64,000 nucleotides of DNA, from the NCBI GenBank assembly GCA_024742455.1, contig JANSYL010000002.1:124001-188000 (forward strand), read 5' to 3'. A model generated the notes under the pieces. That model made no database searches and was not told the DNA's origin. It was given only the letters and a program-made list of their open reading frames with translations. The position numbers and the translations under genes were made by a program. Shown one piece after another: positions 1 through 8,508 of the stretch; position 1 is the first letter of the stretch, and every line of letters starts with the position of its first letter. This DNA is from Paracoccaceae bacterium (lineage in GTDB: Bacteria; Pseudomonadota; Alphaproteobacteria; Rhodobacterales; Rhodobacteraceae).

Positions 1-1167
1 GGCATCCGCCATAAGCCGGTCGATCCCGGCCGGCAGGCAGGCGACGGTCGGCAGGATCACGGCGTCAAAAGCGGCGGTTTCGGCCAGCCATTCGGCCCGC
101 ACCTCCATCAGGCGGCGCCAGGCGGCGACGTAATCGGGGGCGCTGACATCGGCCCCGGCGCGGAACCGGTCGCGGATGCGGGCATAGATGCGGTCTGGCG
201 CGGCCTCGATCACGTCGCGCCAGATGCCATAAGCCTCACCGGGGATCAGCGCGGCGGCCAGCCGGATCGCCTCGGCGGGCGCGTCGCTGGCAAAGGGTGT
301 GATCCGCGCCCCGGCGGCGGCAAGACGGTCGCAGGCGCCCTCGAACGCGGCCTTCGGCGCAGGCTCGGCATCGTCGGTGTAGGGTGACAGGATCGCCAGA
401 TGTCGCCCGGTCAGGTCCGCCCCCGCCAGATCGGGCGCGGGATCGCCGCCCATCGCGGCCACCAGATGCGCGGCATCCTCCACCGTGCGGCACAAGGGGC
501 CGACCGTATCGAACCGTTCGCAAAGCGGCACCGCGCCGCGCGTGCTGATCCGCCCGTAGCCCGGCTTGAACCCCACCAGGTCGTTGAAGGCCGCAGGGAT
601 GCGGATGGACCCGCCGGTGTCCGATCCGATGCCTGCCGCCGCCAGCCTCTGCGCGACCGAAGCGGCCGCCCCCGAGGATGACCCGCCCGGGACCCAGGCC
701 GGATCATGGATGTTGGGCGGCGTGCCCGGCAAGGGGTCGGTCATGTTGCCATAGGCCGGGTTCGTCCCCAGACCGGAAAAGGCCAGTTCCGACAGATGCG
801 TCTTGCCAAGGCAGACAAGCCCCGCATTGGTGGCCCGGGCCAGCGCCTCGGCATCGCGCGCGGGCACGCGGCCTGCCAGCAACTGGCTGCCCGCCTCGGT
901 GGCCACGCCCGCGCTGTCGAACAGGTCCTTCCAGCTGATCGGCACGCCATCGAGCAGGCCGCGCCGCACGCCATTCTTTGCCCGGGCGCGCGCCGCTTCG
1001 GCCTCGGCCAGGGCACGGTCGCGGGTTTGGCGGACATAGATGCGCGCGGCATGGGGATGCGCGTCGATGGCATCGAACACCGCATGGACAAGGTCCACCG
1101 GGTCGATATCCCCCGCCCCGATCCCGCGCCCCAGCGCGCAGGCGCTCTGCCCCTGCCAGTTGTCCAT
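1..1167 (-). CDS. Amidase signature family protein (C-terminus cut off by window edge)
   Basis: Hydrolase of the amidase signature family (related to GatA and AtzE-type amidases), acting on carboxamide bonds; the substrate cannot be told. The first 389 residues are visible and the reading frame stays open to base 1, so the C-terminus lies outside the window. The Ser-cisSer-Lys triad is readable: Lys80 in SWKDLF, the Gly/Ser-rich GGSSSG at about 161-166, and the nucleophilic Ser187 in SDTGGSIR. The ATG at 1167 gives a normal N-terminus. It is transcribed away from the UbiH-like gene. Family certain, substrate unknown. Confidence 0.85.
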   Translation of the reverse strand, partial: MDNWQGQSACALGRGIGAGDIDPVDLVHAVFDAIDAHPHAARIYVRQTRDRALAEAEAARARAKNGVRRGLLDGVPISWKDLFDSAGVATEAGSQLLAGRVPARDAEALARATNAGLVCLGKTHLSELAFSGLGTNPAYGNMTDPLPGTPPNIHDPAWVPGGSSSGAAASVAQRLAAAGIGSDTGGSIRIPAAFNDLVGFKPGYGRISTRGAVPLCERFDTVGPLCRTVEDAAHLVAAMGGDPAPDLAGADLTGRHLAILSPYTDDAEPAPKAAFEGACDRLAAAGARITPFASDAPAEAIRLAAALIPGEAYGIWRDVIEAAPDRIYARIRDRFRAGADVSAPDYVAAWRRLMEVRAEWLAETAAFDAVILPTVACLPAGIDRLMADA

Positions 1168-1264
1168 TTCCGCCCCCTTCGCGATCCTGCCATCTTGTCG
1201 CGCCGCGACGCTACGCGCCGGGCGGGACGTGGACAATCCCCGGCGGCGGGCCATAGTGCAGGTC

Positions 1265-2488
1265 ATGACCCATGATGCGGATGTCCTGATCGTCGGTGGC
1301 GGGCTGAACGGCCCGGCTCTGGCGCTTGCGCTGGCCCAGACCGGACTGTCGAGCACCGTGATAGATGCCCTGCCCGAGGATGTCCGGTCCGGCGCGGGGT
1401 TCGACGGACGGTCCTACGCGCTGGCGCTGGCCTCGGTGCGGATGATGCGGGCGCTGGGACTCTGGGATGACCTTGCGGATCACGCCCAGCCGATCCTTGA
1501 AATCAAGGCCTCGGACGGGCGCGCGGGCGAAGGGGCCGCGCCCTTCTTCCTGCATTTCGATCATACCGAGCTGGAAGAAGGCCCGATGGGCCAAATGATC
1601 GAAGACCGCTACCTGCGCCGCACCCTGCTGGACGCGATGGCGGCGGAGCCGCGCATCACCCACCGCCCCGGCACCCGCGTGGTGGCCCAGGACACGACCG
1701 GCCCCGCCACGGTGACGCTGGAGGATTGCACCACCCTGACCGGCCGCTTGCTCATCGGGGCCGACGGGCGGCAAAGCGGCACCGCGGCCCGGGCCGGGAT
1801 CAAGCGCACCGGCTGGGATTACGGACAAACCGCGCTGGTCTGCGCCATAGGCCATGAGCTGCCCCATAACGGCATCGCGCATCAGTTCTTCATGCCGCCG
1901 GGTCCGCTGGCGATCCTGCCCCTGCCCGGCAACCGCTGTTCCATCGTCTGGTCCGAAACCCATGCCCGCGCGGCACAGATTTCCGCGCTGGATGACGCCG
2001 CCTATCTGGATGTCCTGCGCCCGCGTTTCGGTGATTTCCTGGGTGAGATCAGCCTGACCGGCGCGCGCTACAGCTATCCGTTGAAGCTGAGCCTGGCCCA
2101 GGCCTTCGTCGCACCGAACCTGGCGCTGGTGGGCGATGCCGCCCATGGCATCCACCCGATTGCCGGTCAGGGCCTGAACCTCGGCCTGCGCGATGTCGGC
2201 GCCCTGGCCGAGGTGTTGGGCGCGGCCAAGAGGCGGGGTGAGGATTTCGCGGCCCTGCCGGTGCTGGAACGCTACCAGCGCTGGCGCCGCTTCGACACGA
2301 CGGCGATGGCCCTGGGAACCGATACGGTGAATCGCCTGTTCTCAAACGACAACGCGCTGCTGCGCGCCGCCCGCGACATCGGGATGGGCCTCGTCAGCGC
2401 CACCCCCGCGCTGCGGCGTGGGTTCATGCGCCAGGCGGCGGGCCTGACCGGGGATGTGCCGAAACTGCTCAGGGGGGAACGGCTCTGA
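1265..2488 (+). CDS. UbiH/UbiF/VisC-family FAD-dependent hydroxylase
   Basis: Flavoprotein monooxygenase of the ubiquinone-biosynthesis hydroxylase family, 407 aa. The N-terminal FAD-binding Rossmann motif GGGLNG is at 11-16, the GADGRQSG motif (second FAD/NADPH region) at about 165-172, and the ribityl-binding GDAAH...GQGLNLG segment at 290-307. It probably hydroxylates a ring position during ubiquinone synthesis, but which of the UbiH/UbiF/UbiI positions cannot be decided from sequence. The ATG at 1265 places the dinucleotide fold right at the N-terminus as expected; an upstream extension of the frame runs antisense through the amidase and is rejected. Confidence 0.85.
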   Translation: MTHDADVLIVGGGLNGPALALALAQTGLSSTVIDALPEDVRSGAGFDGRSYALALASVRMMRALGLWDDLADHAQPILEIKASDGRAGEGAAPFFLHFDHTELEEGPMGQMIEDRYLRRTLLDAMAAEPRITHRPGTRVVAQDTTGPATVTLEDCTTLTGRLLIGADGRQSGTAARAGIKRTGWDYGQTALVCAIGHELPHNGIAHQFFMPPGPLAILPLPGNRCSIVWSETHARAAQISALDDAAYLDVLRPRFGDFLGEISLTGARYSYPLKLSLAQAFVAPNLALVGDAAHGIHPIAGQGLNLGLRDVGALAEVLGAAKRRGEDFAALPVLERYQRWRRFDTTAMALGTDTVNRLFSNDNALLRAARDIGMGLVSATPALRRGFMRQAAGLTGDVPKLLRGERL

Positions 2489-2497
2489 CGCCGCGCG

Positions 2498-2692
2498 TCA
2501 GTCCAGCTTCCGCGCTTCGGCTTCCAGCATGATCGGAATGCCACCCCGGATCGGATAGGCCAGATGCGCGGCCTTGCAGATCAGTTCCTGCGCCTCGGCA
2601 TCATAGGTCAGCGGCGCATGGGTCATCGGGCAGACCAGCGCCTCAAGCATGCGCCGGTCGATGGGCGGCGGGGCGGCGGCCTCGTCGCTCAT
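2498..2692 (-). CDS. Trm112-family small protein (YcaR-like)
   Basis: Small protein of 64 aa with the Trm112/YcaR fold signature: [10 protein letters not shown] near residues 15-24 (normally CP.C-like), a central aliphatic patch and the terminal [12 protein letters not shown] motif typical of this family. Trm112 in eukaryotes activates methyltransferases; the bacterial role is not established. Only one of the usual zinc cysteines (Cys21) and a second Cys at 39 are present, so zinc binding is doubtful. Its start overlaps the end of the upstream Lon-N-domain gene by 4 bases (ATGA), indicating translational coupling in a short operon with the CnoX-like gene. Confidence 0.75.
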   Translation of the reverse strand: MSDEAAAPPPIDRRMLEALVCPMTHAPLTYDAEAQELICKAAHLAYPIRGGIPIMLEAEARKLD

Positions 2693-3339
2693 TGCAACGC
2701 ATCCTCGGGTGCGCCGCCCCTGAGGACGAACTCGATCAGCGTCACCAGGGTTTCCCGGCGGGTGCTGAGCGACGGCGCCTCCAGCAGCGCCTGCTTTTCC
2801 TCGGGGTCGAAGGGGCACAGCATCGACAGCGAATTGATCAGCAACTCGTCCTCGGCCTCTTTCAGGCTGTCCCAGTCGGTCGACAGCGACATCGCCTCGA
2901 AATAGCGGCCGAGCAGGTCGAGAAACGGTTCCCGGTCGAAGCCGGCATCGGTCTCGGTCGGGCCGAGATCGGCATCGAACCCGTCCCACGACACGTCGCA
3001 GCGGCGATAGGGGGTGAACCCCGTCACCTCCTGTTTCACGCGGAACCGGGATATTCCCGACAGCGTGATCATGTATCGCCCGTCCTCGGTTTCGGACATC
3101 TGGGTGACACGGCCCGCGCAGCCGATGCTGTGCAAGCGTTTTTCCTCGCTCCCCGGAACCTCGCGGGACTGGATCATGCCGATCAGCCGATGCGTGGTCT
3201 TCAGCGTATCATCCAGCATCTGAAGATAGCGCGGCTCGAACAGGTGCAGCGGCAGGCGCGCGCGCGGCAACAGCAGCGCACCGGGCAGCGGGAACACCGG
3301 GATCGTGTCGGGAAGATCGGCGGGTGACAGCATGGCCAT
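2689..3339 (-). CDS. LON peptidase substrate-binding (N-terminal) domain protein
   Basis: Protein of 216 aa made only of the Lon N-terminal substrate-binding domain: the [10 protein letters not shown]...[10 protein letters not shown] segment at about residues 16-40 is the family hallmark. No AAA+ motor or Ser-Lys protease domain follows, so it is a stand-alone LON-N protein, commonly encoded next to thioredoxin-like CnoX in alphaproteobacteria, as here. Possibly a protein-quality-control adaptor (inference). Start may be 3339 (MAML) or 3333 (MLSP). Confidence 0.8.
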   Translation of the reverse strand: MAMLSPADLPDTIPVFPLPGALLLPRARLPLHLFEPRYLQMLDDTLKTTHRLIGMIQSREVPGSEEKRLHSIGCAGRVTQMSETEDGRYMITLSGISRFRVKQEVTGFTPYRRCDVSWDGFDADLGPTETDAGFDREPFLDLLGRYFEAMSLSTDWDSLKEAEDELLINSLSMLCPFDPEEKQALLEAPSLSTRRETLVTLIEFVLRGGAPEDALQ

Positions 3340-3359
3340 GACGTAGCCCCCGGCCCGCG

Positions 3360-4268
3360 TCAGGCAAATATCATGGAGCTGAGCTTGCGCCGCCCGCTCA
3401 GCGCAATCGGATCCTGCGGCGGCAGCGCCTCGAAGATCGTGAAAAGCTGCGCCTTCGCGGCCCCGTCATTCCACTCGCGGTCGCGGCGGAACAGGTCCAG
3501 CAACTGATCGACCGCCTCCTGCAGCTGGCCTGCAGCATGCAGCGCCAGCGCATAGTCGAACCGCGCCTGCAGGTCATCGGGCGCGGCATCGACCCTGGCC
3601 GAAAGCTCGGCCAGCGGGCCCGCATTCTCGGCCTGCCGGGCAAGCGCGATCTGCGCGCGGACGGCCTCCAGTTCCGGGGCGGAATGGATCTTGTCGGGGG
3701 CGGTCGACAGGATGCCCTCGGCCTTGTCGATCTCGCCCAGGGCGATATGGGCGCGCGCAAGGCCCGCCATCGCCGGTGCATTTTCGGGGTCCTCACCGAG
3801 AATTCCGGCGAACACCTCGGCGGCATCGACAGCCGCGCCTTCGGCGAGCATCTGCTCGGCGGCGGCCACCGCCTCACCCAGGCCGCCGTCGCCCGACAAA
3901 CCGGTCAGACGGTCGATGAATTCCCTGATCTGGCTTTGCGGGACCGCGCCCTGAAAGCCGTCCACGGGCTGACCCTGCCAGAAGGCATAGACGGTCGGGA
4001 TCGACTGGATACGCAACTGCGCGGCGATCTGCTGGTTCTGGTCGACATCGACCTTGACCATCCTGACCTTGCCCTTGGCCGCCTTCACCGCCTCTTCCAG
4101 CATCGGGCCCAGCGTCTTGCACGGCCCGCACCAGGTGGCCCAGAAATCGACGATCACCGGCACCTCTTGGCTGGCTTCGATCACGTCGGCCATGAACGTG
4201 GCCTCGGTGCTGTCCTTGATCAGATCGTCTGCGGCGGGGGCATTGCCCGCCTGGCCCAGTTCCAGCAT
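3360..4268 (-). CDS. Thioredoxin-TPR protein, CnoX/YbbN-like co-chaperone
   Basis: Protein of 302 aa with an N-terminal thioredoxin fold holding the WCGPC active site (Cys47, Cys50) and a C-terminal Ala-rich TPR region (about 150-300). E. coli CnoX (YbbN) is a holdase that passes clients to GroEL and DnaK; its thioredoxin site is degenerate, whereas here both cysteines remain, so redox activity is plausible. The ATG at 4268 places the thioredoxin domain about 20 residues from the N-terminus; a longer open frame to 4505 has no family-like sequence. Probably co-transcribed with the LON-N and Trm112-like genes, 20 bases upstream of the former. Confidence 0.85.
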   Translation of the reverse strand: MLELGQAGNAPAADDLIKDSTEATFMADVIEASQEVPVIVDFWATWCGPCKTLGPMLEEAVKAAKGKVRMVKVDVDQNQQIAAQLRIQSIPTVYAFWQGQPVDGFQGAVPQSQIREFIDRLTGLSGDGGLGEAVAAAEQMLAEGAAVDAAEVFAGILGEDPENAPAMAGLARAHIALGEIDKAEGILSTAPDKIHSAPELEAVRAQIALARQAENAGPLAELSARVDAAPDDLQARFDYALALHAAGQLQEAVDQLLDLFRRDREWNDGAAKAQLFTIFEALPPQDPIALSGRRKLSSMIFA

Positions 4269-4341
4269 CGCTATGGTCCCTTCGTCACGCTTTGGCCCGT
4301 ATATGGAGGCGCGGCCGCCCGAGGCCAAGGGGGCGGGCGGT

Positions 4342-5130
4342 TCAGAGGTCGAAGGTGGCGAAGACGGGCACGTGATCGGACGGTTTTTCCCAGCCCCGCG
4401 CAGCGCGCAGGATACGGCTGGAATGACCCGCATTCGCGATATCGGGCGTGGCCCAGACATGATCGAGCCGGCGCCCCCTGTCGGCGGCATCCCAATCCCG
4501 GGCACGGTAGGACCACCACGAATACAGCAGCCCCTCGGGGATGTCCTTCCGGGTGATATCCACCCATTTGCCCGCGTCCTGCACCGCGCCCAGGTGGTCG
4601 ACCTCGATGGGCGTATGCGACACCACCTTCAACAACTGCTTGTGCGACCAGACATCATCCTCCCGCGGGGCGATGTTCAGATCGCCCACCAGGATCGACC
4701 GTTCGGGCGTTTCCCCTTGGAACCAGTCCCGCATCTCGGTCAGGAAATCCAGCTTGTGGCCGAATTTCACGTTCTCGTCCCGGTCCGGCACATCCCCGCC
4801 CGCAGGGACATAGAAATTGTGGATGGTGGTGCCGTCCTCCAGCCGGGCGGCGACGTGGCGGGCATCGCCCCGGCCCACGAAATCGCGGTGGCCCGCGTCT
4901 TCCAGCGGGCGCTTCGACAGGATGGCGACCCCGTTATACCCCTTCTCGCCCCGCGCCACCATGTAGCGGTAACCGGCATCCACGAAGGTCTTCAGCGGGA
5001 TCTTTTCCACCGGGCTTTTGCATTCCTGCAGGCACAACACGTCCGGGCGTTCGGCCTTCAGCATCCTGATCACAAGATCGGCGCGCAGCCGGACCGAGTT
5101 GATGTTCCATGTGGCGATGGTGAAGGGCAT
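4342..5130 (-). CDS. xthA: Exodeoxyribonuclease III
   Basis: Base-excision-repair AP endonuclease and 3'-5' exonuclease of the ExoIII/APE1 family, 262 aa. The N-terminal TWNINSVR motif carries the metal-binding Asn, followed by LQECK with the catalytic Glu, the GDLNIAP Asp/Asn pair and the C-terminal SDHVPV Ser-Asp-His motif. The ATG at 5130 gives MPFTIATWN, the classic family start, after a GGACC-containing leader; the frame upstream of it has no homology-like sequence. Stands between the CnoX-like gene and the response regulator, all on the same strand, but a terminator separates it from the regulator. Confidence 0.93.
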   Translation of the reverse strand: MPFTIATWNINSVRLRADLVIRMLKAERPDVLCLQECKSPVEKIPLKTFVDAGYRYMVARGEKGYNGVAILSKRPLEDAGHRDFVGRGDARHVAARLEDGTTIHNFYVPAGGDVPDRDENVKFGHKLDFLTEMRDWFQGETPERSILVGDLNIAPREDDVWSHKQLLKVVSHTPIEVDHLGAVQDAGKWVDITRKDIPEGLLYSWWSYRARDWDAADRGRRLDHVWATPDIANAGHSSRILRAARGWEKPSDHVPVFATFDL

Positions 5131-5189
5131 GGCGGGTCCTTTTCGCGGTTGCCCCGGTTTAGGCAGCAACGCCCGGCAAGGCCAGCCCG

Positions 5190-5227
5190 GGCCCGAAAAA
5201 GAAGGCCCGAACACGAAGGTTCGGGCC
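5190..5227 (-). terminator. Rho-independent terminator downstream of the response regulator
   Basis: A perfect 9-base stem GGCCCGAAC/GTTCGGGCC (5204-5212 with 5219-5227) with a 6-base loop, followed on the minus strand by TTCTTTTTC. It lies between the response regulator and xthA and should end the regulator transcript. Confidence 0.75.
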
Positions 5228-5313
5228 AGTCCAACAGGGAGGTAATGGGAAGGTTATGCAGAATCAACCACGGGTTGCGCTTTGATCTACGTCAACTCGG
5301 TATACGAGTGCAT

Positions 5314-6006
5314 TCAGGCAACCAGACGGTACCCGCCGCTTTCGGTCACCAGCAGCCGGGCGTTCGAGGGATCGGGCTCGATCTTCTGGCGGAGGCGGTA
5401 GATATGGGTTTCCAGCGTGTGGGTTGTGACGCCCGCGTTGTAGCCCCAGACCTCGTGCAGCAGGATGTCGCGCGCCACGATCCCGTCCTGTGCACGGTAG
5501 AGGAACTTCAGGATATTGGTTTCCTTCTCGGTCAGCCGGATCTTGCGGTTGTCCTCGGTCTCCAGCAGCTTCATCGCGGGTTTGAACGTATAGGGCCCAA
5601 GCTGGAACACGGCGTCTTCCGACTGTTCATGCTGGCGCAGCTGGGCGCGGATGCGGGCCAGAAGCACCGGGAAGCGGAAGGGTTTGGTCACGTAATCATT
5701 GGCGCCCGCATCGAGGCCCAGGATCGTGTCGGCATCGCTGTCATGGCCCGTCAGCATCATGATCGGGCATTTCACGCCCTGCTTGCGCATCAGCCGCGCC
5801 AGTTCGCGGCCATCGGTATCGGGAAGGCCCACATCGAGGATCACCAGGTCGAACAGACCTTCCTTGGTCTTTTCCATGCCCCCGGCGCCGGTGCCCGCCT
5901 CGAACACGTCGAAATCCTCGGTCATCACCAGCTGTTCCGACAATGCCTCGCGCAGGTCGTCATCATCGTCGACCAGAAGGATCTTCTTGAGGTTGGCCAT
6001 GTCCAC
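5314..6006 (-). CDS. OmpR-family response regulator, CenR-like
   Basis: Two-component response regulator of 230 aa: receiver domain (1-125) with the acidic pocket DDDDD at 13-17, phospho-acceptor Asp58 in LVILDVGLPD and the conserved Lys in VTKPF, then an OmpR-type winged helix (about 135-230) ending in THTLETHIYRLRQKIEP. The ANDYVTKPF...LRQHEQSEDA linker matches what I recall of CenR, the alphaproteobacterial envelope and cell-division regulator; that assignment is from memory and is moderate. No histidine kinase is adjacent, so it is an orphan locally. Start at 6006 (MDMANLKK) or 6000 (MANLKK). Confidence 0.85.
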   Translation of the reverse strand: MDMANLKKILLVDDDDDLREALSEQLVMTEDFDVFEAGTGAGGMEKTKEGLFDLVILDVGLPDTDGRELARLMRKQGVKCPIMMLTGHDSDADTILGLDAGANDYVTKPFRFPVLLARIRAQLRQHEQSEDAVFQLGPYTFKPAMKLLETEDNRKIRLTEKETNILKFLYRAQDGIVARDILLHEVWGYNAGVTTHTLETHIYRLRQKIEPDPSNARLLVTESGGYRLVA

Positions 6007-6159
6007 ATTCTCCTCTGCGGCTTGATGATGAGATGCGGAGCGGCGGGTGCCTTGGCAAGGAACTGAAATCGTTTCTCACACAGGCGTGTCGCCGGACGCG
6101 GTATTGTTTCAAATGCGACCGGAACAGGATAGCTAGATCAAGGGCCACAAGGACAGGGC

Positions 6160-7254
6160 ATGACGCTGATCCCCACGGATACGGAACGAGTCGCACGCGC
6201 GCGGGCGGACCTCAGGATGGGTCTGCCCGTGGTGATCCGCGACGGCGCGCAGGGCTTGCTGGTCGCCGCCGCTGAAACGGTGGACGCGGCGCGCTTTGCC
6301 GCCATCCAGGCGCTCGACGGCCCGCCCGCCATCGCCGCGATCACCGCGTGGCGGGCGCAGACGCTCAAGGCCCGCGCCTATGACGGTGACCTGGCGCGCG
6401 TTGTGCTGCCCGGGGGGGCGGGGGTCGGGTGGCTGCGCTGCCTCGCCGACCCGGCACGCGACCTTGCCTCCCCCCTCAAGGGGCCACTGCAGACGCTGCG
6501 CGACGGCGACCCGACGGCCCATCGCATGGCGCTGCTGCTGGCGAAATCGGCGCAGCTTCTGCCCACGATCCTCGCCAAGCCCGTCGCCGATGCCGACGAT
6601 TTGGCCCGCCGCGATGACCTGACCGGGCTGACAACGGCCATGGTGGCCGCCGATATCGCCCGGCACCACCCCCTGTCCCCGGTGGCCGCCGCGCGCCTGC
6701 CGATGGAAGCCTCCGAGGCGGGCAAGCTCCACGTCTTCCGGCCCGAGAACGGCGGGATCGAACATTACGCCATCGAGATCGGCCGCCCCGACCGCAGCGC
6801 CCCCGTTCTGGCCCGCCTCCATTCCGCCTGTTTCACCGGCGATGTGCTGGGGTCGCTGAAATGCGATTGCGGCCCGCAGCTGCGCACCGCGCTGGCCGAG
6901 ATGGGGCGCGCCGGGGGCGGTGTCCTGCTCTACCTCAACCAGGAGGGGCGGGGCATCGGCCTGACCAACAAGATGCGCGCCTATTCCCTGCAGGATCAGG
7001 GGTTCGACACGGTCGAGGCCAATCACCGCCTCGGCTTCGAGGATGATGAACGCGATTTCCGCATCGGTGCCGACCTGTTGCGCAAGCTGGGCTTTGCCGC
7101 CGTGCGGCTGATGACCAACAACCCCCGCAAGGTCACGATGATGGAGGCAGAGGGGATCGGGGTCGCCGAACGGGTCCCCCTGGTCACCGGCACCAACCGC
7201 CACAACGCTCATTACCTGACCGTGAAGGCGCAGAAATCGGGGCATCTGCTGTGA
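6160..7254 (+). CDS. ribA: GTP cyclohydrolase II with N-terminal extension
   Basis: First committed step of riboflavin synthesis: GTP to 2,5-diamino-6-ribosylamino-pyrimidinone phosphate. The GCH-II domain occupies about 180-364, with zinc ligands Cys224, Cys235, Cys237 in the HSACFTGDVLGSLKCDCG region, the catalytic NQEGRGIGL motif and the TVEANHRLGF segment. At 364 aa it is much longer than a single-domain RibA (about 200 aa); the first ~175 residues do not show the DHBP-synthase (RibB) active-site motifs, so they look like a degenerate or distinct domain. The next gene overlaps its stop by 4 bases. Confidence 0.9.
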   Translation: MTLIPTDTERVARARADLRMGLPVVIRDGAQGLLVAAAETVDAARFAAIQALDGPPAIAAITAWRAQTLKARAYDGDLARVVLPGGAGVGWLRCLADPARDLASPLKGPLQTLRDGDPTAHRMALLLAKSAQLLPTILAKPVADADDLARRDDLTGLTTAMVAADIARHHPLSPVAAARLPMEASEAGKLHVFRPENGGIEHYAIEIGRPDRSAPVLARLHSACFTGDVLGSLKCDCGPQLRTALAEMGRAGGGVLLYLNQEGRGIGLTNKMRAYSLQDQGFDTVEANHRLGFEDDERDFRIGADLLRKLGFAAVRLMTNNPRKVTMMEAEGIGVAERVPLVTGTNRHNAHYLTVKAQKSGHLL

Positions 7255-7769
7255 CCCCCTGGGACATGGTCGTCACGCCAATGGGCCTGCGGTTTCAGGG
7301 CCGGGTGTTTCCCTGCACGCTCGGCCGGGGCGGCGTGACGACCGGCAAGCGCGAAAGCGACGGGGCAACGCCCGCCGGGGTGCATCGACTGGTGGGCTGT
7401 CTCTACCGTCCGGACCGCCTCTCGCGGCCCTGCGACTGGGCGGTGCCGATCCGCCCTTTCGATCTGTGGTCCGACGATCCGGGGCACGAGGATTACAACC
7501 TGATGGTCCGCGCCCCCTACCCGTGGTCGCATGAACGGCTGGCCCGGGCCGACCGGCAATATGACATCGTGCTGATCACCGACTGGAACTGGCCCCGGGC
7601 CGAACGGGGCGCAGGATCGGCGATCTTTGTCCATGCCTGGCGCGGGCCGGGGCAACCGACGGCGGGATGCGTGGCGATGGCGGCGGGGGATCTGCGCTGG
7701 ATCGTGCGGCGCATCCGCCACCGCACGCGGCTGATCGTGCCGGAGGGGCTGGCGCGGATGGCGGGATGA
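7251..7769 (+). CDS. L,D-transpeptidase (YkuD-type) family protein
   Basis: Protein of 172 aa with the YkuD catalytic arrangement: His128 in FVHAW, then a Gly-rich stretch ending in TAGC with the nucleophilic Cys140. This family cross-links peptidoglycan stem peptides or attaches proteins to them. It resembles the short YafK/YkuD-like subgroup seen in alphaproteobacteria. No signal peptide is evident at this start, which is unusual for a periplasmic enzyme. Its ATG overlaps the ribA stop (ATGA), so it is translationally coupled to a riboflavin gene, a pairing without obvious functional logic. Confidence 0.8.
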   Translation: MTPWDMVVTPMGLRFQGRVFPCTLGRGGVTTGKRESDGATPAGVHRLVGCLYRPDRLSRPCDWAVPIRPFDLWSDDPGHEDYNLMVRAPYPWSHERLARADRQYDIVLITDWNWPRAERGAGSAIFVHAWRGPGQPTAGCVAMAAGDLRWIVRRIRHRTRLIVPEGLARMAG

Positions 7770-7777
7770 CTCCCGCC

Positions 7778-8425
7778 CTACATCCGCTCGCCAAAGATGG
7801 CGGAACCAACGCGGATATGGGTCGCCCCGAAACTGATCGCAGTTTCGAAATCGGCGCTCATCCCCATCGACAACCCGTTGAGCCCGTTGCGTTCGGCGAT
7901 CTTGGCCAGCAATGCGAAATGCAGGCTCGCCTCCTCCTCCATCGGGGGAATGCACATCAGCCCCCTGACGGGCAGATCCATCCCGCGGGCCTCGGCCACG
8001 AAGGCATCGGCCTCGGCCGGCAGCACACCGGCCTTCTGCGGTTCTTCCCCGGTGTTGACCTGGATGAACAGATCGGGGCAGCGCCCGGCCTCCTGCGCCA
8101 GATCGGCGAAGCGGCGGGCCAGTTTCGGCCGGTCCAGCGTGTGGATCGCGTCGAACATCCCGAAGGCCTGCCGCGCCTTGTTGCTTTGCAGGGGTCCGAT
8201 CAGGTGCAGGACGATCCCGTCGAACCGCGCCTGGAACTGCGGCCAGCGTTCCGCCGCCTCCTGCACCCGGTTTTCCCCGAACACCCGGTGCCCGGCCTCC
8301 AGCACCGCCTGAACCCGGTCGGCATGCTGCACCTTGCTGACCGCGATCAGCGTCACGTCCTCACGTGCCCGCCCATGGGCAGCGCAGGCGGCATCGATCC
8401 GGGCGGTGATGTCAGGCAGGCTCAT
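7778..8425 (-). CDS. YggS-family PLP-binding protein (PLP homeostasis)
   Basis: Pyridoxal-phosphate homeostasis protein of 215 aa, the single-domain alanine-racemase-fold family (YggS/PROSC). The PLP lysine is Lys31 in IAVSKVQ; the FGENRVQEA motif follows at about 50, and the C-terminal SMGMSADFETAI phosphate-binding segment is intact. Members keep free PLP low and have no known catalytic turnover. ATG at 8425 is preferred; a GTG nine bases upstream (8434) is possible. It is convergent with the L,D-transpeptidase gene. Confidence 0.9.
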   Translation of the reverse strand: MSLPDITARIDAACAAHGRAREDVTLIAVSKVQHADRVQAVLEAGHRVFGENRVQEAAERWPQFQARFDGIVLHLIGPLQSNKARQAFGMFDAIHTLDRPKLARRFADLAQEAGRCPDLFIQVNTGEEPQKAGVLPAEADAFVAEARGMDLPVRGLMCIPPMEEEASLHFALLAKIAERNGLNGLSMGMSADFETAISFGATHIRVGSAIFGERM

Positions 8426-8451
8426 GCCCAGCACTTAGCCTTCCCCCCGCC

Positions 8452-8484
8452 CAAAAGAAAAGAGCGGGCACAAGGCCCGCTCTT
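8452..8484 (-). terminator. Rho-independent terminator of the porin gene
   Basis: Ten-base perfect stem AAGAGCGGGC/GCCCGCTCTT (8460-8469 with 8475-8484), 5-base loop, followed on the minus strand by TTTTCTTTTGG. It lies about 25 bases past the porin stop codon. Confidence 0.85.
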
Positions 8485-8508
8485 CCCTAAATGTTTGATC
8501 CGGTCGGA

